DNA from: a virus | Virus record (IMG/VR): IMGVR_UViG_3300021957_000060 | Coordinates: 1 to 49,711 of that record | Strand: one strand, 5' to 3' | DNA length: 49,711 nt | Shown here: positions 34,410 to 40,229 of the stretch, one piece after another | How the letters are laid out: each line of letters starts with the position of its first letter | How positions within the stretch are numbered: position 1 is the first letter of the stretch | Translations under genes and position numbers: made by a program | The notes under the pieces: model-generated | Told to the model about the DNA's origin: nothing | Seen by the model: the letters and a program-made list of their open reading frames with translations, nothing else | Database searches by the model: none

Positions 34410-34575
34410 GGTGCTCTGCCTCGTTTAAATAACCTTCAAGTATATAGTTAGGAAGTCTTTCAATCATTTCGTATATTGCTTGGCCCTCACCGTCTCTTAC
34501 ATCTCGATAGATTTGATGCATGACATCCGATAAAAGCTCTTGAGTTTTTTCTAATTCTTCAGTTGCTGGTACCAT
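34387..34575 (-). CDS. Small helical early protein
   Basis: 62 aa, acidic and helical (EELEKTQELLSDVMHQIYRD). A consensus AGGAGG with 6-nt spacing precedes the ATG, strong support for translation. Unrecognised. Confidence 0.7.
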   Translation of the reverse strand: MVPATEELEKTQELLSDVMHQIYRDVRDGEGQAIYEMIERLPNYILEGYLNEAEHHEKLRWN

Positions 34576-34786
34576 TTCTAGCCTCCTGTTTAACTTTATC
34601 TATGTAATCTTCAAAGGCTTTGCGGTGTATCTTCTTGTATTTCGAGCCTCCTTTTTTGATAACATCTTGCATGTAGTGGTAGGTTTGAAGACCTTCCATA
34701 GCTTTATTGAGGTCTGGCTCAAGCATAAAGCTAAACATATGCGACTGACAGGTCGCAATAAACTCTTCTTCTGTGGGTAAATTCAT
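34559..34786 (-). CDS. Small early protein
   Basis: 75 aa, NLPTEEEFIATCQSHMFSF with a basic C-terminal helix (YKKIHRKAFEDYIDKVK). GGAGG precedes the start, which overlaps the previous TGA. Unrecognised. Confidence 0.68.
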   Translation of the reverse strand: MNLPTEEEFIATCQSHMFSFMLEPDLNKAMEGLQTYHYMQDVIKKGGSKYKKIHRKAFEDYIDKVKQEARNGTSN

Positions 34787-35403
34787 CAGTGACCTCCGGT
34801 CAGGTAAGTATAATGTACTTCAGACACATGGTTGCCGTCTTGCCAGCGCTTAGATTTAGTAGCTACAAAGTCGCACCAAGCATTCCAAAGATTCTCACAG
34901 CCATAGTCAGCACACAACTCTATGTACTTATCTATCTTAGCGTTGTTAGCATCAATGCCCTTCTGGGTCTTTGGATTCTTAGCTAGTGTTAAGTCTTTGG
35001 TGTCCAGCCCATACATTCTAATGTTATGAGTATCCATACAGCCAACCAATCCAGCAATCAACTGGCAGCAGAAGCCAGCTTTAGCTAAGCCCAAGCCATC
35101 AACCCTCAAGAATATATTCATTAGCGATATAGACTTCATAAAGTCTGTTTGCTTGCTGTTGATAACAGCCATCACTTGAGCATATACTTTGTGCTGATTA
35201 GATTTAAGATAGCTATATGTTTTTCCTTTGTTGCCCCACAAGAATCGGGACTCAGATTTATTTAGCCTTACATCAGTTAGCTGGTCGCCAACACCGAGCC
35301 AGTTTTGTTGGATGCTTAGCACTACCATTAGAACTGTATCTGACATATTAGTAGCACTACGCTGTGAGTATTCTTGAACCGCTTTGCAGTGAGTGTTGAA
35401 CAT
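34786..35403 (-). CDS. HhH-type protein resembling DNA glycosylase/AP lyase core
   Basis: 205 aa from the ATG at 35403 (GGAG six bases upstream); an in-frame ATG two codons earlier is possible. Residues 99-130 read LRVDGLGLAKAGFCCQLIAG, then LVGCMDTHNIRMYG. This fits the helix-hairpin-helix plus Asp region of endonuclease III-type glycosylases, where a GxGxxKxA loop Lys is followed by a VDTH Asp: K108 and D124 are 16 apart (18 in E. coli Nth). No Fe-S cysteines. It could be a base-excision-like enzyme or a catalytically altered HhH protein. Early gene. Confidence 0.55.
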   Translation of the reverse strand: MFNTHCKAVQEYSQRSATNMSDTVLMVVLSIQQNWLGVGDQLTDVRLNKSESRFLWGNKGKTYSYLKSNQHKVYAQVMAVINSKQTDFMKSISLMNIFLRVDGLGLAKAGFCCQLIAGLVGCMDTHNIRMYGLDTKDLTLAKNPKTQKGIDANNAKIDKYIELCADYGCENLWNAWCDFVATKSKRWQDGNHVSEVHYTYLTGGH

Positions 35404-35418
35404 CGGCATCTCCAATTG

Positions 35419-35464
35419 TGTACTTATTAGTTAGTTCGTAAGAACTTACTAACTAATAAGTACA
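35419..35464. repeat. Perfect 17-bp inverted repeat with the same 12-nt loop
   Basis: Arms 35419-35435 and 35448-35464 are perfect complements around the loop TCGTAAGAACTT, identical to the loop at 33975-34030. It lies between the stop of the gene at 35472 and the Shine-Dalgarno of the gene starting at 35403. Confidence 0.93.
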
Positions 35465-35471
35465 TTTAATA

Positions 35472-35603
35472 TTAATCTTCTTCAGGTATATAGCGCTCAT
35501 TCCAATCTTCTACGGCATTAAAGACTTCACCGCTAGTTACATAACCGCCATCTAATAGTCTTTCGACTAGATAATGCACAAATTCATTACTTAGTTCTAC
35601 CAT
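35472..35603 (-). CDS. Small early protein
   Basis: 43 aa, VELSNEFVHYLVERLLDGGY and VTSGEVFNAVEDWNERYI; acidic. AGAGGTGG precedes the start, which lies one base after the previous stop. Unrecognised. Confidence 0.6.
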   Translation of the reverse strand: MVELSNEFVHYLVERLLDGGYVTSGEVFNAVEDWNERYIPEED

Positions 35604-35604
35604 T

Positions 35605-35865
35605 TTACCACCTCTTGCCCCTTGGGTTCTGATTAATTTTATCTTTCCAGATGTCTAAAGCTTCTGATAGTGTGAGGTCATAGTGACCCCAGAATATATC
35701 TACCCCTTCTTCAGTGTTGCCCCAGCTATGGAACATATATTCAGCATCAGGTTTAAAGGCATCTATATGTTTGCTCTTGTAGCTAATACAGATTCCTAGT
35801 ATACCACAAGTGCTGACAAGTTCGGCATCTAAACGTGACCGTAAAGTCTTTTGTAGTTCTAACAT
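35605..35865 (-). CDS. Small early protein
   Basis: 86 aa from the ATG at 35865, which has AGAGGA 8 nt upstream; the ATG at 35886 is inside the previous gene and less likely. FHSWGNTEEGVDIFWGHYDL is the most distinctive part. Unrecognised. Confidence 0.62.
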   Translation of the reverse strand: MLELQKTLRSRLDAELVSTCGILGICISYKSKHIDAFKPDAEYMFHSWGNTEEGVDIFWGHYDLTLSEALDIWKDKINQNPRGKRW

Positions 35866-35866
35866 A

Positions 35867-36028
35867 TCACTTATCCTCTTGTTCATTGTTAGATATATCG
35901 CAAGCTAGGTTCCAAGCCATCATTGCGGCCAGCCAAGCTATAGATTTTTCACTGCCTGAGAAACTTTCGAGTCTATCTTCTAAGTCTTTCATGCTAGTCG
36001 GAGTGTAAAACAAATCAACTTTATTCAT
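35867..36028 (-). CDS. Small early protein
   Basis: 53 aa from the ATG at 36028 with AAAGGT upstream. MKDLEDRLESFSGSEKSIAW, then a hydrophobic stretch (LAAMMAWNLACD): the pattern is common in small marine phage proteins; function unknown. Confidence 0.66.
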   Translation of the reverse strand: MNKVDLFYTPTSMKDLEDRLESFSGSEKSIAWLAAMMAWNLACDISNNEQEDK

Positions 36029-36032
36029 AGTT

Positions 36033-36164
36033 CTATACCTTTTCAATGTAAACATCGTGATAACCTTCAGCTCTGTAAATAGCTGCTAACTTTTCTGCTT
36101 CACCTTTGGTGAGATAGTATTGATTTGCCTCAACACCACCAACCCAAACTGTATATTTATTCAT
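36033..36164 (-). CDS. Small early protein
   Basis: 43 aa, NKYTVWVGGVEANQYYLTKG then EAEKLAAIYRAEGYHDV. GGAG 8 nt before the start. The beta-alpha-beta pattern is typical of many tiny phage proteins of unknown role. Confidence 0.65.
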   Translation of the reverse strand: MNKYTVWVGGVEANQYYLTKGEAEKLAAIYRAEGYHDVYIEKV

Positions 36165-36247
36165 AAGTCTAACTCCTTTGCAGCTAAATATATTATAAAA
36201 CCAGACAATGATAACACTATTATAAACGCTACGTCAATTATAATCAT
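36161..36247 (-). CDS. Membrane peptide, 28 aa
   Basis: IIIDVAFIIVLSLSGFIIYL with a short charged end: one membrane helix. GGAGATATAAG precedes the ATG and its stop overlaps the next start (ATGA). Small but well framed. Confidence 0.52.
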   Translation of the reverse strand: MIIIDVAFIIVLSLSGFIIYLAAKELDL

Positions 36248-36248
36248 C

Positions 36249-36407
36249 TTATATCTCCACTTCAATGAAAGAATCTAAGTCAGTCGGCTCTGCCGGAACA
36301 ACTTCTACTAAACTATATTCTGCATTTCTTAAATGCATAGCAGTTTCAGTAGCATCTTCTAAGTCTTGACAGACCATTACATTACCATCGAATATAACTT
36401 TATACAT
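36249..36407 (-). CDS. Small acidic early protein
   Basis: 52 aa, YKVIFDGNVMVCQDLEDATE and an acidic end. An ATG two codons upstream (36413) is an alternative start, since AAGG lies closer to it. Unrecognised. Confidence 0.58.
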   Translation of the reverse strand: MYKVIFDGNVMVCQDLEDATETAMHLRNAEYSLVEVVPAEPTDLDSFIEVEI

Positions 36408-36430
36408 AAGCATTGAGCCTTTTGTTTTGG

Positions 36431-36480
36431 AGTTAATTTAGTAGAGCCTACTACTTCGTAATAGGCTATATAAATTAACT
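36431..36480. repeat. Imperfect inverted repeat in the early operon
   Basis: A 10-bp perfect outer stem (36431-36440 with 36471-36480) and an inner, partly mismatched stem around AGCCTA/TAGGCT close to a TTC loop. It overlaps the stop of the gene at 36479 and lies just before the next gene, like the other hairpins here. Confidence 0.75.
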
Positions 36481-36658
36481 AAACTTCGTAGCATTTAGCG
36501 ACAGTAGACCAGTCTATACTATGTAAAACTTCTTCGCAATAGTATAGATGTTTATGCACAACTATTGTACCGTCATCCCATTCTATACAAACTTTATCAC
36601 GAAATGAAACATCAGGAAACATTCTTGCCCATATATAACTATTATCAAAGTCTTGCAT
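36479..36658 (-). CDS. Small early protein
   Basis: 59 aa, QDFDNSYIWARMFPDVSFRD then KVCIEWDDGTIVVHKHLYY. GAGGT precedes the start. Three cysteines. Unrecognised. Confidence 0.62.
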   Translation of the reverse strand: MQDFDNSYIWARMFPDVSFRDKVCIEWDDGTIVVHKHLYYCEEVLHSIDWSTVAKCYEV

Positions 36659-36713
36659 AAATCTATACCTCGAAAATTAATAGAATTTAACTGGCCGTCC
36701 GTGGCCGATAGAA

Positions 36714-37130
36714 TTACTTGGCAGACAGAATCTCAAGGATTTTATCCATCTTCGCTTCTAGCGAATCAACTCGCTGAGTCAAAGTCGAAGACTTCTTGGG
36801 AGCCTTGGAAGCCTTTGGCTCCACTGAAGCTTTAGCTTTTCTGGAAGCCTTTGGCTTCGCCTTAGCCTTAGATTTCTTGGTAGAAATCATGTGGAGGAAC
36901 TGCTCTGGGACACAATCCCATTCAAACCATTCTGAGACATCAGAATGGGTCATGAAGCTATCGGAGTCTTTGTAGTGCTTGTTAATCACTGCATTGAAAA
37001 CCTTGGTCAATCCATATCTCTCCGAAGGAGACTTGGCTTGGATACTGGCAAAGTGGGAAGCTACGGCAAACACTTGTCGAGCAGTGGCAATTTGATTGGC
37101 ATCGATTGAGTTGAAGTTTGATTTGGCCAT
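36714..37130 (-). CDS. First early gene: basic-linker protein with C-terminal coiled coil
   Basis: 138 aa. Folded N-terminal ~80 residues (ATARQVFAVASHFASIQA; YKDSDSFMTHSDVSEWFEWD), a Lys/Ala-rich linker (residues 85-112, KKSKAKAKPKASRKAKAS) like histone H1 tails, and a C-terminal heptad helix (LTQRVDSLEAKMDKILEIL) likely to oligomerise. It is the first gene of the leftward block and has a 630-nt leader. The Shine-Dalgarno AAGGAA lies in the 3' arm of a long inverted repeat. Position and charge suggest an early DNA-binding or host-takeover protein; no family recognised. Confidence 0.72.
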   Translation of the reverse strand: MAKSNFNSIDANQIATARQVFAVASHFASIQAKSPSERYGLTKVFNAVINKHYKDSDSFMTHSDVSEWFEWDCVPEQFLHMISTKKSKAKAKPKASRKAKASVEPKASKAPKKSSTLTQRVDSLEAKMDKILEILSAK

Positions 37131-37134
37131 TATA

Positions 37135-37202
37135 GTATTCCTTATTTATTAAGTTAAAAAGTTCATTCTGAACTTCTTTTTAACTTAATAAATAAGGAAT
37201 AC
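37135..37202. repeat. 68-nt inverted repeat containing the Shine-Dalgarno of the first early gene
   Basis: Outer 25 bp pair perfectly, then a 3-nt bulge and a further 6 bp (AGTTCA/TGAACT) around a 3-nt loop. On the leftward transcript the 3' arm ends in AAGGAATAC four bases before the ATG at 37130, so folding would hide the ribosome binding site. Confidence 0.92.
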
Positions 37203-37205
37203 TTT

Positions 37206-37246
37206 TTAGTATCTCTATAACCTTTTATAGGTTATAGAGATACTAA
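37206..37246. repeat. Perfect 17-bp inverted repeat
   Basis: Arms 37206-37222 and 37230-37246 are exact complements (TTAGTATCTCTATAACC and its reverse), loop of 7 nt. Three bases from the preceding hairpin. No T-run on either side, so not an obvious terminator. Confidence 0.93.
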
Positions 37247-37256
37247 GTCGACCTTT

Positions 37257-37563
37257 AAGACTTTTAAAGTCTTTACCGTGCGGCATTCCCTATCGGGAAT
37301 TTCCTGTAGGCGATAGAATCTTAGGAGACTTTAAAAGTCTCAAGGGAGGTTGATTAGTCGTAGACTAAAAAGCTTGTAAGTCGTTGAAATGCTTGGAAGT
37401 CTCTGGAGTAAACCTAAAGGTTTAAAAAAGCTTCAAAGCCTCCCTAGTTTTGTAAACTAGAAAGCTAGTCACCAACTCTAAGACTTTTAAAGTCTTCAAA
37501 GGGGTGCGGGCGTTAAGATTCTATAGAATCTATGGAGATTTTAAAGACTCTCTGGAGTCTTTA
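37257..37563. repeat. Cluster of short palindromes, three sharing AGACTTTWAAAGTCT
   Basis: In 307 nt: 37257-37273, 37325-37341 and 37480-37496 (all with AGACTTTWAAAGTCT), 37285-37300 (ATTCCC/GGGAAT), 37354-37368 (TTAGTC/GACTAA), 37410-37423 (AAACC/GGTTT), 37444-37460 (CTAGTTT/AAACTAG), 37516-37531 (AGATTCTATAGAATCT, perfect) and 37542-37563 (TAAAGACTC/GAGTCTTTA). Each could be a dimer binding site in DNA or a small stem in RNA. Confidence 0.88.
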
Positions 37564-37702
37564 GGGGGTGGGCAAGCTGCCATGGGGGGGGTACTGGGAT
37601 ATATATACAATCATATACATTTTATGGAGATATGCCATGTAAACCAGATAGTGCCGCAGCTTTAAAGGCTTTAAAGGGAGGGGCAAGGTTTGGGAAGTCG
37701 GG
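37564..37702 (+). other. Two G-rich tracts with quadruplex-type spacing
   Basis: Tract 1: G runs at 37564-37568, 37570-37572, 37584-37591 and 37596-37598. Tract 2: 37676-37678, 37680-37683, 37692-37694 and 37700-37702. Unusual in an AT-rich genome. Formation of quadruplexes is only a possibility. Confidence 0.6.
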
Positions 37703-37769
37703 CGGCTTCCAAGGGCTTTAAAGGCAGGTGCAGTATACATATGCTATAACCCCGGTGGGCTTAATATCT

Positions 37770-37798
37770 ATTATACCCGTAGAATAAGCATCTGTCAA
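37770..37798 (-). promoter_or_regulatory. Consensus sigma70 promoter for the leftward early block
   Basis: Minus strand: TTGACA (37793-37798), 17-bp spacer, TATAAT (37770-37775), a perfect consensus, with TACGGG directly before the -10. AT-rich upstream sequence to about 37816. Expected start near 37763, giving a leader of about 630 nt before the first early gene. Confidence 0.92.
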
Positions 37799-37886
37799 GT
37801 TTTATTTCATTTATTTGCAGGTCTTCCTTCTATATACTATATATAGGGATAATATAAGTATATTATGAAAAAAAGTTATAAAAAAC

Positions 37887-37915
37887 TTGACAAGACTCAA
37901 TATTACGGGTATACT
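37887..37915 (+). promoter_or_regulatory. Sigma70 promoter for the rightward packaging and virion block
   Basis: TTGACA (37887-37892), 17-bp spacer, TATACT (37910-37915). It shares CTTGACA and TACGGGTATA with the leftward promoter. Expected start near 37922, 29 nt before the small terminase ATG. Confidence 0.9.
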
Positions 37916-37950
37916 ATAGTATATACAGTTTAAATGACTAGGAAGTCTAA

Positions 37951-38349
37951 ATGCCTGACAAACAACTAACCACCAAACAACAAGCGTTTCTTGACAATCT
38001 GACGACTTGTGGCGGAGATGTTAAACACGCAGCAGAGTTAGCAGGCTATGCAGAGGGCACACATTACACAGTAGTTAAAGCATTGAAGTCTGAAATACTA
38101 GACATAGCTACAAACATACTGGCGCTCAATGCACCTAAAGCAGCTTCTAAGCTTATTCAGATTATGGATAGCCCAGAACCTATACCACAAGCTAACATGC
38201 GTATACAAGCTGCACAGCAAATCCTAGACCGTGTAGGACTAGGCAAAACAGAACGCCTAGATGTAAATGTAAGTTCTGGTGGGGGTTTGTTTGTTATACC
38301 CGCCAAGAAGGAGGTAGTGATAGATGGAGAATATACGGAGGTCGAGTAG
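37951..38349 (+). CDS. Terminase small subunit
   Basis: 132 aa. N-terminal helix-turn-helix: LTTKQQAFLDNLTTCGGDVK then HAAELAGYAEGTHYTVVKAL, the arrangement of Terminase_2-type small subunits that recognise phage DNA for packaging. A helical middle (residues 45-95) for ring assembly. First gene of the rightward block, followed by the large subunit after one small gene. Confidence 0.82.
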   Translation: MPDKQLTTKQQAFLDNLTTCGGDVKHAAELAGYAEGTHYTVVKALKSEILDIATNILALNAPKAASKLIQIMDSPEPIPQANMRIQAAQQILDRVGLGKTERLDVNVSSGGGLFVIPAKKEVVIDGEYTEVE

Positions 38350-38557
38350 CACCATACCGTTTGGTTATAAGATAGATGAGTCTAATAACCAAATGCTAGA
38401 GCCAGTACAAGAAGAACTAGACATGCTGGACAAGGTACTACCGCTTATAAGGGAAAAGACCCTAAGCCTCAGAGAAGGCAGCATGTGGTTGACCCACGAG
38501 ACAGGACGCTCAATATCACACATGGGATTAAAGAAAATTGCAGAACAAAGAAAATGA
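38324..38557 (+). CDS. Small protein resembling the recombinase domain of serine recombinases
   Basis: 77 aa. PFGYKIDESNNQMLEPVQEE, then KVLPLIREKTLSLREGSMWL, then GRSISHMGLKKIAEQRK: this is the order of the DNA-binding Recombinase domain of large serine recombinases (RxPxGY, helices, SLREIAxxLN, TxxTVxRIL). There is no catalytic Ser domain in the window, so it should act as a DNA-binding module. It overlaps the small terminase by 26 nt and the large terminase by 20 nt, suggesting a packaging role. Confidence 0.65.
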   Translation: MENIRRSSSTIPFGYKIDESNNQMLEPVQEELDMLDKVLPLIREKTLSLREGSMWLTHETGRSISHMGLKKIAEQRK

Positions 38558-40226
38558 TTGGGACATCAACCCCGAAAATTACCTAACTGACGAAGAAGGT
38601 AACTTTAAGCTCAGAGCTGACGGAACTCCCCGCAAGAAAGGTGGTAGACCAAAAGGCTCAAAGGGCAGAGGGTACACATACCACTCAGAAACAAAAGCAA
38701 AACAAGCAGCAAAGCGCAGCGTAAAAGACAAAGAGAAGAAACTCAAGTCAGCGCAGAACAAAATAGATAACTACAAGAAGTCTATAAAGAAAACTAAAAA
38801 GACTCTTAGCAAGCTCGAAAACGAGAACGATACAAAACTCGTAAGCGCCGAGGAGCTGGACGACATTCCATCAGCACTGCAAGCTGAAGCACAAGAGAAT
38901 GTTATCTTCAAGGCTAATGAAGGCCCACAGGAAGACTTTCTTGCAGCAGGTGAGACAGACGTACTGTACGGTGGTGCCGCAGGAGGAGGTAAGTCATATG
39001 CTATGCTTATTGACCCTTTACGCTTTGCTCACCGTCCAGCCCATAGAGCACTAATTATTCGACGCTCTATGCCTGAACTGCGAGAACTTATTGACAAGAG
39101 TCGGGAGTTGTATCCAAAAGCATTTCCCGGCGCTAAGTACAAAGAAGTAGAGAAGCTCTGGATATTCCCAAGCGGAGCAAAGATGGAGTTCGGGTTCTTG
39201 GAGCGTGATGCAGATGTATACCGCTATCAAGGTCAAGCATACAGCTTCATAGGCTTTGACGAGATTACACATCTTCCCACAGAGTTTGCTTGGAACTACT
39301 TAGCTTCACGACTACGTACTACAGACTCAGAGATTGAGACGTACATGCGTTGTACAGCTAACCCCGGCGGTTCGGGGGCTAACTGGGTAAAGAAGAGATA
39401 CATAGACCCGTCGCCACCCAATGAAAGCTTTAGGGGCGCAGATGGTCTAACAAGAAAGTTTATACCGGCTAGATTACAGGATAACCCCTACCTAGCTAAA
39501 GACGGACGATACGAGCAGATGCTAAATGCTCTACCGCCAACACAGCGTAAGCAACTGTTGGACGGTAACTGGGATGTTGCAGAAGGCGCAGCATTCACAG
39601 AGTTTAATCCGTTTGACCATGTAATTACACCCTTTGAGATTCCAATACACTGGGAACGCAGCAAAGGCATTGACTACGGTTATGCTTCAGAGAGTGCATG
39701 TGTATGGGGCGCAGTTGACCCAAGTGACGGTACACTGATTATATATCGTGAACTGTACCGCAAAGGTTTGTTGGGCACTGACCTTGCAAGCATGATTACA
39801 GAGATGGAGTATGAAGACCCCTTCTCGGTAGCAGGAGTGCTCGATACAGCGTGTTGGAGCCGAACAGGTACTACAGGCCCAACAGTAGGAGAAACCCTTC
39901 AGAGAGCCGGACATAAGCTCAGAAGGGCAGACAAAAACAGAATACAGGGAAAGATACAGATTCACGAATACTTGAAGCTCAAGCAAAGCGGTAGACCCAA
40001 AATACAAATATTTAATACATGTCCTAACCTGATACGCGAGCTTCAAAGTATTCCACTAGATAAGTCTAAGCCAGAAGACGTAGATACGAATGCATCAGAC
40101 CACGCATACGATGCACTAAGATACTTAATAATGGCTAGACCACGTATCAATGATACAATAAACCAACTTAGACAGTTTAGAAGAGAATCACATTTTAATC
40201 CGTCTGACTCAACATTTGGATATTAA
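38538..40226 (+). CDS. Terminase large subunit, TTG start, with basic AT-hook-like N-terminus
   Basis: 562 aa. ATPase: Walker A GGAAGGGKS (residues 145-153) and Walker B FIGFDE (D241, E242). Nuclease: GIDYGYA (D379), VLDTACW (D436), DHAYDALRY (D521, D525). The frame opens at 38532 and has no ATG or GTG before the Walker motif, so the start must be the TTG at 38538 or a frameshift from the upstream gene. The first ~125 residues are extra compared with T7-type subunits: KKGGRPKGSKGRGY is AT-hook-like, then a Lys-rich coiled coil (residues 52-95). The enzyme pumps and cuts DNA at the portal. Confidence 0.93.
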   Translation: MQNKENDWDINPENYLTDEEGNFKLRADGTPRKKGGRPKGSKGRGYTYHSETKAKQAAKRSVKDKEKKLKSAQNKIDNYKKSIKKTKKTLSKLENENDTKLVSAEELDDIPSALQAEAQENVIFKANEGPQEDFLAAGETDVLYGGAAGGGKSYAMLIDPLRFAHRPAHRALIIRRSMPELRELIDKSRELYPKAFPGAKYKEVEKLWIFPSGAKMEFGFLERDADVYRYQGQAYSFIGFDEITHLPTEFAWNYLASRLRTTDSEIETYMRCTANPGGSGANWVKKRYIDPSPPNESFRGADGLTRKFIPARLQDNPYLAKDGRYEQMLNALPPTQRKQLLDGNWDVAEGAAFTEFNPFDHVITPFEIPIHWERSKGIDYGYASESACVWGAVDPSDGTLIIYRELYRKGLLGTDLASMITEMEYEDPFSVAGVLDTACWSRTGTTGPTVGETLQRAGHKLRRADKNRIQGKIQIHEYLKLKQSGRPKIQIFNTCPNLIRELQSIPLDKSKPEDVDTNASDHAYDALRYLIMARPRINDTINQLRQFRRESHFNPSDSTFGY

Positions 40227-40229
40227 TTG

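Larger units (their letters stand above)
37131..37950. other. 820-nt non-coding divergent region
   Basis: No convincing gene on either strand. It contains two long hairpins (37135-37246), at least nine short palindromes (37257-37563), G-rich tracts (37564-37702), three CTTTAAAG boxes (37660, 37669, 37716), and a leftward and a rightward sigma70 promoter. It separates early leftward genes from the packaging genes and is the best candidate for a control region, origin or genome end. Confidence 0.8.

Noticed and set aside
35404-35415. TTG start at 35415 for the HhH-like protein
   Set aside because: GGAG lies at the TTG itself, so an ATG just downstream (35403 or 35409) fits ribosome spacing better.
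22203-37130. Phage RNA polymerase, integrase or repressor genes
   Set aside because: I looked for them among all convincing genes and found none; the largest leftward genes are polymerase, helicase-primase and reductase.
37257-37563. CRISPR array
   Set aside because: The palindromes are not regularly spaced and the sequences between them are too short and irregular; no cas genes, and the Cas4-like nuclease lies in the replication block.
38324-40226. Firm call of a frameshifted recombinase-terminase fusion
   Set aside because: The TTG start at 38538 is a simpler explanation, and the AAA-TGA site is not a well-known slippery sequence; kept only as an alternative.
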